NCBI RefSeq assembly: GCF_019402665.1
Contig: NZ_VSST01000049.1
Location: 62,001-126,000, forward strand
Source of the DNA: Bradyrhizobium canariense
GTDB lineage: Bacteria > Pseudomonadota > Alphaproteobacteria > Rhizobiales > Xanthobacteraceae
Length of the DNA stretch: 64,000 nucleotides
Direction: 5' to 3'
The translations under genes were made by a program, and so were the position numbers. Numbering within the stretch: position 1 is the stretch's first letter; each line of letters begins with the position of its first letter. A model generated the notes under the pieces. That model was not told the origin of the DNA. It saw only the letters and a list, made by a program, of their open reading frames with translations, and searched no databases. This document shows positions 52,291 to 61,410 of this stretch, piece by piece.

Positions 52291-53481
52291 TTACGCGCTC
52301 TTGTTCTGCCGCATCAGGTCCGCAAACCGCTGGAACAGATAGTGCGAGTCGCGCGGACCCGGTGAGGCCTCGGGGTGGTACTGCACCGAGAACACCGGCT
52401 TGCCGTCGAGCTGGATGCCGCAATTGGAGCCGTCGAACAGCGAGATGTGGGTCTGCGTCGCGCCCGTCGGCAGGGTGCTCTCGTCCACGGCAAAGCCGTG
52501 GTTCATCGAAGTGATCTCGACCTTGCCGGTGGTCTCGTCCTTGACGGGATGATTGGCGCCGTGATGGCCCTGGTGCATCTTCTTCGTCTTGGCGCCGACG
52601 GCGAGGCCGAGCATCTGATGGCCGAGACAAATTCCGAATGTCGGCGTGCCGGACTTGATCACGTCCTGGATCACGGGCACGGCATATTTGCCGGTCGCGG
52701 CCGGATCGCCGGGACCGTTCGACAGGAACACGCCATCCGGCTTCATCGCCAGGATATCCTCGGATGACGTCGTTGCCGGCACCACCGTGACCTTGCAGCC
52801 GACGCCGGCGAGCAGGCGCAGAATGTTGCGCTTGATGCCGTAGTCGATGGCGACGACGTTGAACTCAGGCTTGTCCTGACGGCCAAAGCCCTTCTCCCAG
52901 AGCCAGGGCGTCTCGTCCCAGGTGAAGCGCTGGCCGGAGGTGACCATCGGCACGAGGTCCATGCCCTCGAGGCCCGGCCATTCGCGCGCTTCTTCCTTCA
53001 GGCCGTGCAGGTCGAACTCGCCGTCTTTGGCGTGCGCGATCACGGCGTTGGGCATGCCCTTGTTGCGGATCAGTGCGGTCAGCGCGCGGGTGTCGATGCC
53101 GGAGAGGCCGATGATGCCGCGGGCCTTCAGCCACTGGTCGAGATGCTTGGTGGCGCGGTAGTTCGAGGGATCGGTGATCGCGGTGCGCAGGATCACGCCG
53201 CGCGCGCCTGGTGTCGCGGCCATGTTCACCGTCTCGATGTCGTCGTCGTTGGTGCCGACATTGCCGATATGCGGGAAGGTGAAGGTGATGAGCTGGCCGG
53301 CATAGGAGGGATCGGTGAGGATCTCCTCATAGCCGGTCATCGCGGTGTTGAAGCAGACCTCACCGACGGCTTGGCCTTCGGCGCCGAGGCCAAAGCCTTC
53401 CAGCACTGTGCCGTCGGCAAGCACCAACAGCGCGGTCGGTTTGTGGTCCGGCCAGGCGGTACCGTTTTCGGATTGTGTCAT
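52291..53481 (-). CDS. carA: Carbamoyl-phosphate synthase small subunit CarA
   Basis: This 396-residue glutaminase subunit supplies ammonia to CarB. The N-terminal domain starts with ADGTVLEGFGLGAEG and contains GEVCFNTAMTGYEEILTDPS; the C-terminal class I glutamine amidotransferase domain has IDYGIKRNILRLL, the nucleophile in FGICLGHQMLGLA, and His/Glu in FSVQYHPEASPGP. All catalytic residues are intact. It is separated from carB by 4.2 kb that carry unrelated genes, which is unusual for a gene pair that is often adjacent. A terminator follows directly. Confidence 0.97.
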   Translation of the reverse strand: MTQSENGTAWPDHKPTALLVLADGTVLEGFGLGAEGQAVGEVCFNTAMTGYEEILTDPSYAGQLITFTFPHIGNVGTNDDDIETVNMAATPGARGVILRTAITDPSNYRATKHLDQWLKARGIIGLSGIDTRALTALIRNKGMPNAVIAHAKDGEFDLHGLKEEAREWPGLEGMDLVPMVTSGQRFTWDETPWLWEKGFGRQDKPEFNVVAIDYGIKRNILRLLAGVGCKVTVVPATTSSEDILAMKPDGVFLSNGPGDPAATGKYAVPVIQDVIKSGTPTFGICLGHQMLGLAVGAKTKKMHQGHHGANHPVKDETTGKVEITSMNHGFAVDESTLPTGATQTHISLFDGSNCGIQLDGKPVFSVQYHPEASPGPRDSHYLFQRFADLMRQNKSA

Positions 53482-53555
53482 AAGCCCGGTTCATAGTCCC
53501 CGCGGGCGCTGCCGTCAAAGCGGAGAAGCGCGGATTCACATGCGTTTTTGCATAT

Positions 53556-53583
53556 TTGACAGGTCGCCTTGGGCCCCTAAGCT
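53556..53583 (+). promoter_or_regulatory. Candidate sigma-70 promoter of the alpha/beta hydrolase gene
   Basis: A perfect TTGACA (53556-53561) is followed after 16 bp by TAAGCT (53578-53583), 44 bp before the ATG at 53628. The -10 is weak, so confidence is moderate. Confidence 0.45.
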
Positions 53584-53627
53584 CCGCGGCATAATTTCCG
53601 GCAAATTCCGGGGCTTGGGAGGCAATA

Positions 53628-54356
53628 ATGGACCAGACGATGCCGATTCTGCTGGTTCCGGGATTAGCCTCCTCGTCCCGGATCTATGCGCCGGTGATCC
53701 CGGCGCTCTGGCGGTTCGGCCCGGTGATGGTCGCCAACCATGTTCGCGACAACAGCATGGCGGCAATCGCCCGGCGGGTGCTGAGCGAGGCGCCGCCGCG
53801 CTTCGCGCTCGCCGGCCATTCCATGGGCGGCTACATCGCCCTCGAGATCATGCGCCAGGCGCCCGAGCGGGTGACGAAGCTGGCGCTGATCAACACCCAG
53901 GCGCGGCCCGACACGGAGGAGGCGACCGCGCGCCGCCGCGGCCTGATGGAGCGGGCCAGGCGCGGCGAGCTGCGTGCCGCGCGCGAAGAGGTGTTTCCCG
54001 AACTGGTGCATCCCTCGCGCCGCGACGATTCCGGCATTCGCCAGCTCGTACACGAGCAGGGCGAGGACGTCGGCGTCGAAGGCTATCTGCGACAGCAAAC
54101 CGCGATCATCGCGCGGGTGGATTCGCGGCCGACGCTTGCGACGATCAAATGCCCGACATTGGTGCTGACGGGAGATGCGGACAACGCGATTCCCAACGCA
54201 TTCTCGAAGGAGATGGCGGAGGGCATTGCCGGCGCAAGGCTCGTCGTTCTGGAGAATTGCGGACACCTGCCGCAGCCGGAGCAGCCTGCGGCGACGGTGC
54301 GGACGCTGGTCGAATGGCTGGAAACCCCCGTTGTCTCAGGGCCGCGAACGGCCTAG
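53628..54356 (+). CDS. Alpha/beta-fold hydrolase
   Basis: This 242-residue enzyme has the nucleophile elbow GHSMGG (around residue 64-69), the oxyanion strand ILLVPGLASSSRI, the acid in LTGDADNAIP and the histidine in ENCGHLPQPEQP. All three catalytic residues are in order. It is a small esterase or hydrolase of the MetX/BioH-like soluble class; the substrate is unknown. GGGAGG 9 nt before the ATG fits. It lies next to carA, divergently, and 34 bp ahead of the YqeY gene, so it may be in an operon with it. Confidence 0.9.
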   Translation: MDQTMPILLVPGLASSSRIYAPVIPALWRFGPVMVANHVRDNSMAAIARRVLSEAPPRFALAGHSMGGYIALEIMRQAPERVTKLALINTQARPDTEEATARRRGLMERARRGELRAAREEVFPELVHPSRRDDSGIRQLVHEQGEDVGVEGYLRQQTAIIARVDSRPTLATIKCPTLVLTGDADNAIPNAFSKEMAEGIAGARLVVLENCGHLPQPEQPAATVRTLVEWLETPVVSGPRTA

Positions 54357-54389
54357 ATCAGGCGTCGGATATTCTAGGGGAGCACGACC

Positions 54390-54845
54390 ATGCTGCGCGA
54401 CGACATCAACAATGCGGTCAAGGAGGCCATGAAGGCCAAGGAAGAGCGCAAGCTGTCCACGCTACGTATGGTCAACTCGACCATCAAGAACGCCGACATC
54501 GAGGCGCGCGGCAGCGGCAAGCCGCCGCTCTCGGACGCGGACCTGCTCGGCGTGTTTCAGAAGATGATCAAGCAGCGCCAGGAGTCGGTCGAGCTCTACG
54601 AGAAGGGCGGCCGTGCCGAACTCGCCGCGCAGGAGCGCGACGAGATCGCGGTGATCTCGGCTTACTTGCCGAAGCAGATGTCGGACGACGACGTCAAGAA
54701 GGCGATCGCGGACGCGATCGCCGAGACCGGCGCCGCCGGCATGAAGGACATGGGCAAGGTGATTGCCGTGTTGAAGACGAAGTATGCCGGCCAGATGGAT
54801 TTCGGCAAGGCGTCCGGTTTGGTGAAGGCTGCTCTGACGGGCTAG
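54390..54845 (+). CDS. GatB/YqeY domain-containing protein
   Basis: This 151-residue all-helical protein matches the YqeY family in full length: MLRDDINNAVKEAMKAKEER, KLSTLRMVNSTIKNADIEAR, KMIKQRQESVELYEKGGRAE, EIAVISAYLPKQMSDDDVKK and GKVIAVLKTKYAGQMDFGKA. The domain is the tRNA-binding tail of GatB, here as a free-standing protein whose role is not settled. AGGGGAGC lies before the ATG. It is transcribed with the upstream hydrolase or on its own. Confidence 0.93.
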   Translation: MLRDDINNAVKEAMKAKEERKLSTLRMVNSTIKNADIEARGSGKPPLSDADLLGVFQKMIKQRQESVELYEKGGRAELAAQERDEIAVISAYLPKQMSDDDVKKAIADAIAETGAAGMKDMGKVIAVLKTKYAGQMDFGKASGLVKAALTG

Positions 54846-54848
54846 GCC

Positions 54849-54972
54849 GTCATTCCGGGGCGACGCATAGCGCCGAGCTATGATGCGCAATTGCGCATCT
54901 GAGAATCCATCGCGCCGCCGACTCTGTTGATCGATGGATTCCGGGCTCGTGCTCCGCACGCCCCGGAATGAC
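54849..54972. repeat. Large imperfect inverted repeat, GTCATTCCGGGGCG family
   Basis: The ends GTCATTCCGGGGCG and CGCCCCGGAATGAC are perfect 14-bp inverted repeats. Inside, GAATCCATCG and CGATGGATTC form a second pair. It lies between yqeY and the epoxide hydrolase gene. A partial copy is at 52189-52228. Confidence 0.8.
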
Positions 54973-54995
54973 AAGAAAAAATGGGGAGGCAACCG

Positions 54996-56132
54996 ATGAC
55001 CGCCATCAAGCCGTTTCGCATCGCCATCAGCGACGATATCCTCACCGACCTCAAGTCGCGCCTCGCTCGCACGCGCTGGCCGGAGGCGGAGCTGGTCGAC
55101 GACTGGAGCCAGGGTGCGCCGCTGACATGGATCCAGGAGATCTGCACCTATTGGGCCGACGGCTACGACTGGCGCGCGCGTGAGGCCCAGCTCAACCGCT
55201 TCGAGCAGTTCACCACCGAGATCGACGGGCTCGACATCCACTTCCTGCATGCGCCCTCGAAGGAGCCGACGGCGCTGCCGCTGATCATCACTCATGGTTG
55301 GCCCGGCTCGATCGTCGAATTCCAGAAGGTAATCGCGCCGCTGGTCGATCCTGTCGCGCATGGCGGCAACCCCGCCGATGCCTTCCACGTCGTCTGTCCG
55401 TCGCTGCCGGGCTTTGGGTTCTCGGGCAAGCCGAACACCACCGGCTGGGGCGTCGATCGTATCGCCGCGACCTGGGCCAGGCTGATGGACCGGCTCGGCT
55501 ACGCGCGTTATGGCGCGCAGGGCGGCGACTGGGGCTCGGCGGTGACGACCTCGCTTGGCATGCAGGACGCCGAGCATTGCGCCGCCATCCACATCACGCT
55601 CGCCTTCAACGCCGCGCCGAAAGTCGAGGGCGAACCGACACCGGAAGAGAAGCGCGCGCTCGCCGGCCTCAAGCATTACGTCGACCTCGACTCCGGCTAT
55701 TCGAAGCAGCAATCGACGCGGCCGCAGACACTCGGCTATGGTCTGACGGATTCGCCGAGCGGGCAGGCGGCCTGGATTCTGGAAAAATTCTGGGCCTGGA
55801 CCGATTGCAACGGTCATCCCGAAAACATCTTCACCAAGGACGAGCTGCTCGACAACGTCATGCTCTACTGGGCGACGGAGACGGCGACCTCGTCTGCGCG
55901 GCTCTATTGGGAAAGCTTCGGCAAGCGCCGGACCACGCCGATCGTCAAGGTGCCGACGGGCGTGGCTGTCTTCCCCAAGGAGATCATCACGCCGGTGCGG
56001 CGCTGGATGGAGCCGAACTTCCACAACATCACGCATTGGAGCGAGATGGAGAAGGGCGGGCATTTCGCCGCGTTCGAGCAGCCGGAGCTGTATGTCGGCG
56101 AGGTCAGGAAATTCTTCCGGACGGTGCGGTAG
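54996..56132 (+). CDS. Epoxide hydrolase (EHN-type alpha/beta hydrolase)
   Basis: This 378-residue enzyme has the N-terminal EHN domain (MTAIKPFRIAISDDILTDLK up to about residue 105) and an alpha/beta hydrolase core with the HGWPGS oxyanion motif, the nucleophile Asp in AQGGDWGSAV (D near 180), the acid/His part (GGHFAAFEQPE) and the lid region WAWTDCNGH. It opens epoxides to diols. GGGGAGG upstream supports the ATG at 54996; the ATG at 54981 is inside that site. Its natural substrate is not evident. The gene stands alone between two palindromic repeats. Confidence 0.9.
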   Translation: MTAIKPFRIAISDDILTDLKSRLARTRWPEAELVDDWSQGAPLTWIQEICTYWADGYDWRAREAQLNRFEQFTTEIDGLDIHFLHAPSKEPTALPLIITHGWPGSIVEFQKVIAPLVDPVAHGGNPADAFHVVCPSLPGFGFSGKPNTTGWGVDRIAATWARLMDRLGYARYGAQGGDWGSAVTTSLGMQDAEHCAAIHITLAFNAAPKVEGEPTPEEKRALAGLKHYVDLDSGYSKQQSTRPQTLGYGLTDSPSGQAAWILEKFWAWTDCNGHPENIFTKDELLDNVMLYWATETATSSARLYWESFGKRRTTPIVKVPTGVAVFPKEIITPVRRWMEPNFHNITHWSEMEKGGHFAAFEQPELYVGEVRKFFRTVR

Positions 56133-56138
56133 CCACAG

Positions 56139-56230
56139 CCGTCATGCCCGGGCTTGTCCCGGGCATCCACGCCCTTAAACTGGGGCCAAACAAGAACGTG
56201 GATGGCCGGAACAAGTCCGGCCATGATGAC
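56139..56230. repeat. Palindromic repeat pair GCCCGGG-CTTGT-CCCGGGC / GGCCGG-AACAAG-CCGGCC
   Basis: Two hairpins and flanking CATCCACG / CGTGGAT halves give a REP-like unit in the gap between the epoxide hydrolase and acyl-CoA synthetase genes. Similar sequences are common in Bradyrhizobium intergenic DNA. Confidence 0.65.
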
Positions 56231-56247
56231 GCGGCCGGGAAACGACC

Positions 56248-57858
56248 ATGCTCACCGAAGCCAGCACCTACGACGAACTCTACAGCAATTTCCGCTGGGA
56301 GATCCCGGCGCGCTTCAACCTGGCGGAGGCCTGCTGCGATCGCCACGCCGACGGCACCGGCCGGCTGGCGCTGGTCTATGTCGACGAGAACGGCGCCGTC
56401 ACGCGCACATCCTTCGACGAGGTCGCGGAGATGTCGCGCCGCTTCGCCAATGTGCTGAAGGCGGATGGTCTTGCCCGCGGCGACCGCGTCGCGGTGTTCC
56501 TGTCGCAGTCGCTGGAGCTGCCGATCGCGCACATGGCCGCGTTCCGTTCGGCGATGATCTCCATTCCGCTGTTCGCGCTGTTCGGCGAAGACGCGCTGGA
56601 ATTCCGTCTGTCGAACTCGCAGGCCAAGGCGATCGTCACCGACGCGGGAGGCTGGGAGAAGCTTTCGAAGATACGCGACCGTCTGCCGGAGCTGAAGAAT
56701 GTCTACATCGTTGGCGAACGAACGCCGGCGGGCACGACATCGTTCTGGAATTCGGTCAAGGCGGCATCGCCCGACTTCACGCTGGTGGACACGTCTGCGG
56801 ACGATCCCGCGCTGATCATCTACACCTCGGGCACGACAGGCAATCCGAAGGGCGCGCTGCACGCGCACCGCGTCGTGCTCGGACATCTCCCCAATGTCGA
56901 GATGTGCCACAACTTCCTGCCTCGTCCCGGCGATCTGATGTGGACGCCGGCAGACTGGGCCTGGATCGGCGGCCTCATCAACGGCCTGTTGGCATTCTGG
57001 TATCACGGCATTCCCCTGGTCGGCCACCGCGCACGAAAGTTCGAGCCACAAGCGGCGATGCAGATGATGGCCGATCTCGGAGTGCGCAATGTCTTCCTGC
57101 CGCCGACCGCGCTGAAGCTGATGCGGCAGGCCGGCGTGACGCATTCCGGCGTCAAGCTGCGCAGCATCTTTACCGGCGGTGAGTCCCTTGGCGGCGAGCT
57201 GCTCGGCTGGGTGCGCGAGACTTTCGGCGTCGACGCGCATGAGGTGTTCGGCCAGACCGAATGCAATCTCGTGATCGGCAGCAACGCGAATCTGTTTCCG
57301 ATCCGCCCCGGTTCGATGGGCAAGGCGACGCCGGGTTTCGACGTCCGCATCGTCAACGACAGAGGCGAGGAGCAGCCACGTGGCCAGCGCGGCATCATCG
57401 GCGTGCGCCAACCCTGTCCTTGCGCGATGCTCGAATACTGGCGCAATCCGGAGGCGACGGCGAAGAAATATGCCGGCGAGTTCCTGCTCACCGGCGATCT
57501 CGGCGTGCAGGACCAGGACGGTTACTTCTGGTACGTCAGCCGCGAGGACGACGTCATCACCACCGCCGGCTATCGCGTCGGCCCGTCCGAGATCGAGCAC
57601 ACGCTGATGAAGCACCCGGCGGTGGCGATGGCGGCCGTGGTCGGCATCCCCGATCCGATCCGCACTGAATCGATCAAGGCCTGGATCGTGCTGCGCCCGG
57701 GCTTTGCCGCTGGCGACGCACTCGCGCGCCAGATCCAGGAATTCGTCAAGGTGCAACTCGCCGCCCACGAATATCCACGGTTCGTGGAATTCGCGGAGAC
57801 ATTGCCGATGACTGCCACCGGAAAGGTGCTGCGCCGCGAGCTGCGAGCGCTCGGGTAG
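56248..57858 (+). CDS. Acyl-CoA synthetase (AMP-forming)
   Basis: This 536-residue ANL-superfamily enzyme activates a carboxylic acid with ATP and CoA. Visible are the P-loop IIYTSGTTGNPKGALHAHRV, the motif FTGGESLGGELLGWV (A4-A5), the A5 motif FGQTECNLVIGSN, A7 LTGDLGVQDQDGYFWYVSR and the hinge with A8 DVITTAGYRVGPSEIE, and the catalytic lysine in PMTATGKVLRREL. All are intact. The acid is not predictable, though a medium or branched chain is plausible in the acs-like branch. It starts at the ATG at 56248 without a strong binding site. Confidence 0.92.
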   Translation: MLTEASTYDELYSNFRWEIPARFNLAEACCDRHADGTGRLALVYVDENGAVTRTSFDEVAEMSRRFANVLKADGLARGDRVAVFLSQSLELPIAHMAAFRSAMISIPLFALFGEDALEFRLSNSQAKAIVTDAGGWEKLSKIRDRLPELKNVYIVGERTPAGTTSFWNSVKAASPDFTLVDTSADDPALIIYTSGTTGNPKGALHAHRVVLGHLPNVEMCHNFLPRPGDLMWTPADWAWIGGLINGLLAFWYHGIPLVGHRARKFEPQAAMQMMADLGVRNVFLPPTALKLMRQAGVTHSGVKLRSIFTGGESLGGELLGWVRETFGVDAHEVFGQTECNLVIGSNANLFPIRPGSMGKATPGFDVRIVNDRGEEQPRGQRGIIGVRQPCPCAMLEYWRNPEATAKKYAGEFLLTGDLGVQDQDGYFWYVSREDDVITTAGYRVGPSEIEHTLMKHPAVAMAAVVGIPDPIRTESIKAWIVLRPGFAAGDALARQIQEFVKVQLAAHEYPRFVEFAETLPMTATGKVLRRELRALG

Positions 57859-57872
57859 AGCACACCGTCATC

Positions 57873-60101
57873 TCACCGCGACGGCGCCGACAGCGCGGAC
57901 CGCAGCATCGCGGCGAGGTCTCGCCGCCGGAACGGCTTGGTCAGCACGCGGGCATCGCCAATCCCGTCGGGGGCCTTGACCGGATTTTGGCTGTAGCCGG
58001 AGGTGAAGAGCACCTTGAGCCCGGGCCGCAGCTGGATTGCTTGCCTGGCAAGCTCCGGCCCGAACATGCCGCCGGGCATCACGACGTCGGTGAACAGCAG
58101 GTCGATGTCCCCGGACTGGTGCAACAGGTCGAGCGCAGCCGGGCCGCTCGCGGCTGTGATGACGCGATAGCCGAGCGTCTTCAGCTCGCTTTCGACATAG
58201 GTCCGAACCATGTCGTTGTCCTCGACGACGAGAATGGTCTCGCTTCCTTCGCGCGCGACGATCCCTTCGGCGGGTGAGGCGTCCTCGTTTGGCGGCGTGG
58301 CCAGGCGGGGAAAGAACAGCCTGACTGCGCTGCCTTGCCTCGGCGCAGACTGCATCTGCACCAATCCGCCGGACTGCCGCACAAACCCGTAGACCATGCT
58401 CAGGCCAAGCCCGGTCCCCTTGCCGACCTCCTTCGTGGTGAAGAACGGCTCGAACGCCCGGCTCGCCACCTCGGCGGTCATGCCGCTGCCGGTGTCGGTC
58501 ACGGCCACCATGACATAGTCGCCTGGTCGCGGTTCGCCATTGATGTCCAAGTCGGATTCGCCGAGCGAGACGTTGCGCGCCTCGATGGTCAGCCTGCCGC
58601 CCAACTGCATGACATCGCGCGCGTTGAGCACGAGATTGAGCAGCGCAGTCGTTAGCTGGCCGGGATCGACGCTGATCAACCACAGGTCCGGTGCGAGCGC
58701 GAAGGTGCATTCGATGTGCTCGCCCAAGGGGCGGCGCAACAAGTGCTCCATCTCTTGAATCTTCTCACCGATGTCAATGTCTCGCGGCCTCAGGGGCTGC
58801 TTGCGCGCGAAGGCGAGCAGGCTGCGCGTCAGGTCGGAGCCGCGTTCGGCGGCTGTCGCGATGTCGCCGGCGATCCGGTGCAATTCCTTGTTTCCCGTCA
58901 GCCTGTCGGCAAGGTGCTCCGAATTGCCGAGAATGACGGTGAGGAGGTTGTTGAAGTCATGCGCCACGCCGCCGGTGAGCTGGCCCATGGCCTCCATCTT
59001 CTGGGATTGGCTGAGCCTCTGGTTGAGGTCCGCGATGGCCGCGCGTTGCTGCTCAAGCGACTCGGCGGTGCCATTGAGCAGGGTCATCAATCCGCCCAGC
59101 TCGCCGCGCGGATGGGGAGGAGGAATTCGCGCGCTGAGATCGCCGAGCCCGAGTCTCTTCGCCATGTTGGCGAGCCGCCCGACCTGGCGCCCGACGCTCA
59201 CGGTCGCGAGGATCCATACACCGGCGAGCAGCAGCAGCAAGGCCACCGCGAGGATCGCCATGTCCTCGTAGAGCCGGCGATTCGCCGCCGCGACCAATCC
59301 GTCCTTGGAGCGTCCGACCAGGATGTAGAGGCCGGCATCACGGATCGAAGGTGAGTGGGCGACGGCCCAGACTTGCGTGCGGCCGTCGCGATCGGTCACT
59401 TCCTGAAATGCCTTTTGATCGGGAGCCGCCGCGAAGCGGAGCAGATCGGATCCCGCAATCGACGCGCCCACGGGCGCGGTCCAGCCGTCTCCCGAGGGGG
59501 CGACAAGAACGGTGCCCTTGCCGTCGATGAGCAGGATATCCTTCTCGGCGAGCAGCCGCTTGTGGTGATACTCGGCGAATTTGCGCAGGTTGAACGAGGC
59601 GAGCAGCACCAGCTTCAGCGCACCCGCCTCCGATCGCACCGGATATGCGATCTGGAGCACCGATGTTCCGGTCAGCCGGCCGAATACCGGCTCAACCACG
59701 ACGCTGCGCGAGACCAGGGCCTGCTTGAAATAGGCGCGATCCCTCAGATCGAGGGTGCGGTTGGTCCGCAGCGAGTCGCAGAACAGGCTGCCGTCCGGGT
59801 CGATCGTCAGGATTCCCGTGAACTGAGGGTATTCCTCGCGCACGTCCGACAGAAACGCCGAGCATGCCGCCTTGTCGCGCGTGTCGATGTCGCGCGCTCG
59901 GGCCAGACCGTAGTGAAGCTGCGCGGTTCCTTGAATCTTCTCACTCAGATCGCTGGCAATGTCGTCGGCCGACGCCGCCAGATTGGCCAGGGCGGCGTTG
60001 ATCTCACTGCTCCGGTTCTGCACGAAACGCAGCCCGACGAGGCTCGCCGGCACCAGCATGGCCGCGATGACGAGTATCAGTAGCCGGGTACGCAAGCTCA
60101 T
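57873..60101 (-). CDS. Hybrid sensor histidine kinase / response regulator
   Basis: This 742-residue membrane kinase has an N-terminal helix (LLILVIAAMLVPASLVGL), a periplasmic dCache-like sensor to about residue 270, a second helix (LAVALLLLLAGVWILATV), a HAMP region, then HisKA with H381 in GGVAHDFNNLLTVILG, HATPase with N (NLVLNARDVM) and G boxes (TDTGSGM, GKGTGLGLSMVYG) and a C-terminal receiver with ILVVEDNDMVRTYVESEL and phospho-Asp about D672 in LLFTDVVMPGG. All signature residues are intact. It is a complete hybrid kinase whose output partner is not adjacent. Confidence 0.93.
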   Translation of the reverse strand: MSLRTRLLILVIAAMLVPASLVGLRFVQNRSSEINAALANLAASADDIASDLSEKIQGTAQLHYGLARARDIDTRDKAACSAFLSDVREEYPQFTGILTIDPDGSLFCDSLRTNRTLDLRDRAYFKQALVSRSVVVEPVFGRLTGTSVLQIAYPVRSEAGALKLVLLASFNLRKFAEYHHKRLLAEKDILLIDGKGTVLVAPSGDGWTAPVGASIAGSDLLRFAAAPDQKAFQEVTDRDGRTQVWAVAHSPSIRDAGLYILVGRSKDGLVAAANRRLYEDMAILAVALLLLLAGVWILATVSVGRQVGRLANMAKRLGLGDLSARIPPPHPRGELGGLMTLLNGTAESLEQQRAAIADLNQRLSQSQKMEAMGQLTGGVAHDFNNLLTVILGNSEHLADRLTGNKELHRIAGDIATAAERGSDLTRSLLAFARKQPLRPRDIDIGEKIQEMEHLLRRPLGEHIECTFALAPDLWLISVDPGQLTTALLNLVLNARDVMQLGGRLTIEARNVSLGESDLDINGEPRPGDYVMVAVTDTGSGMTAEVASRAFEPFFTTKEVGKGTGLGLSMVYGFVRQSGGLVQMQSAPRQGSAVRLFFPRLATPPNEDASPAEGIVAREGSETILVVEDNDMVRTYVESELKTLGYRVITAASGPAALDLLHQSGDIDLLFTDVVMPGGMFGPELARQAIQLRPGLKVLFTSGYSQNPVKAPDGIGDARVLTKPFRRRDLAAMLRSALSAPSR

Positions 60102-60417
60102 CGGTCGGACGGTCCACTCTGGTCATCGCAGGTGCTCGTTCAAGGACCCAATTTGCGGCACCATCCTCCGCTCAGTCCATAGGCAACGGGCCGAAAAAGT
60201 CCTCGGCGGGAAAGATTCAGAGCCGCGTGCAGCACGGATGAGCTCCCCGAACGGAGCGCCGCCGCCGGCGCGACGGCTTTCCTCGGTCTGCGCCGGCGGC
60301 GTCGGGATACCGTCGTGCAGCAATCCAACTCGCGCGTGCGCGCTGGCCGCGGGGACGCTAAGATCAAGGTCAATCCGCGCGCGACGGAGATCGCGCCGGC
60401 CAACGAGGAGGTAGCTG
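60102..60417. other. Intergenic region between hybrid kinase and DUF2189 gene
   Basis: These 316 bases hold two divergent promoters. I see no supported gene; a GC-rich short inverted repeat (GCCGCCGGCGC / GCGCCGGCGGC) lies around 60,262-60,301. Open frames here lack start signals. Confidence 0.5.
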
Positions 60418-61191
60418 ATGTCCATTTCGGGCAAAGTCGATCCGGTGGTGCGTCCCGTCGCGGCGACCGACATCGCCGAGGCGCTGGTCGAAGGCCTGCG
60501 TGATTTCCAGGCGCTGCCGCTTTACGGCCTCTGCTTCGGTGGGCTCTACGCCGCCGGCGGCATCGCCATCATGCTGTGCTTCACTGCGTTCGGCATGGTT
60601 TATCTGGTCTATCCGCTGGCCGCCGGTTTCGCGCTGCTCGGGCCATTCGTGGCGATCGGGCTCTATGAAGTCAGCCGCCGCCGCGAACGCGGCGAGCCCG
60701 TCTCGCTCGGCGCGATCTGGTCGGCCGTGCGCGCGCGCAGCGAGATCGGCTGGATGGCCTTCGTTACGCTGTTCGTGTTCGTGGTCTGGATGTATCAGGT
60801 GCGGCTTCTGATCGCGCTGCTGCTTGGCCTGCATGCCTCGTTCTCGAGCCTACAGGAATTCATGACGGTGGTGCTGACCACGAACGAGGGCTTGCTGTTC
60901 CTGGGCATCGGCAACGCGGTTGGCGCGGTGCTGTCGCTGATCCTGTTCTCGCTGACCGTGGTGTCGTTTCCGCTGCTGCTCGACCGCGAGGTCGATTTCG
61001 TCACGGCGATGGTGACGAGCGTGCGCGCGGTCGTGGCCAGCCCGCTGCCGATGATTGGCTGGGCCGCGGTGATCGTGATGGTCCTGATCGTCTCGGCGCT
61101 GCCGTATTTTCTGGGGCTGGTGGTGACGTTGCCCGTGCTCGGGCACGCGACCTGGCATCTTTATCGGCGGATCGTGGTGCCGGTGGCGTAG
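60418..61191 (+). CDS. DUF2189 family integral membrane protein
   Basis: This 257-residue protein has about six hydrophobic helices and the DUF2189 layout: an N-terminal cytoplasmic segment (VRPVAATDIAEALVEGLRDF), paired helices around LVYPLAAGFALLGPFVAIGL, the cytoplasmic EVSRRRERGEP loop and a C-terminal HATWHLYRRIVVP. The family is widespread in Proteobacteria and has no known function. GGAGG upstream of the ATG is a good binding site. No operon partner on the same strand. Confidence 0.9.
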   Translation: MSISGKVDPVVRPVAATDIAEALVEGLRDFQALPLYGLCFGGLYAAGGIAIMLCFTAFGMVYLVYPLAAGFALLGPFVAIGLYEVSRRRERGEPVSLGAIWSAVRARSEIGWMAFVTLFVFVVWMYQVRLLIALLLGLHASFSSLQEFMTVVLTTNEGLLFLGIGNAVGAVLSLILFSLTVVSFPLLLDREVDFVTAMVTSVRAVVASPLPMIGWAAVIVMVLIVSALPYFLGLVVTLPVLGHATWHLYRRIVVPVA

Positions 61192-61218
61192 CAGGAAGCC
61201 GAACGCAACGGCAGCGAG

Positions 61219-61410
61219 CTATTCACCCGATGCCAGCCGACGCTCGCCGGATGAGGTCAGTTCGAGTTCGCCGAGGCGCCTGATCGCATAACCGAGGTTG
61301 GTCAGGCGCTCGCCGTGCGCTTGCGGAATTTCGCCTTGTACCTTGCCCTTGCCGATCTCGGCCAAGGACGCAAATTCATCGGCGCTGAGCGCAACGCTGT
61401 TGTCTGTCAT
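61219..61410 (-). CDS. Small hypothetical protein translationally coupled to the transglutaminase
   Basis: The 63-residue protein starts MTDNSVALSADEFASLAEIG and ends with a basic amphipathic stretch. Its ATG shares the base A61410 with the TGA of the transglutaminase gene (TGATG), and GAGG is 7 nt upstream, so it is very likely coupled. There are no membrane segments or cysteines. It is a short rhizobial hypothetical protein; the function is unknown. Confidence 0.7.
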   Translation of the reverse strand: MTDNSVALSADEFASLAEIGKGKVQGEIPQAHGERLTNLGYAIRRLGELELTSSGERRLASGE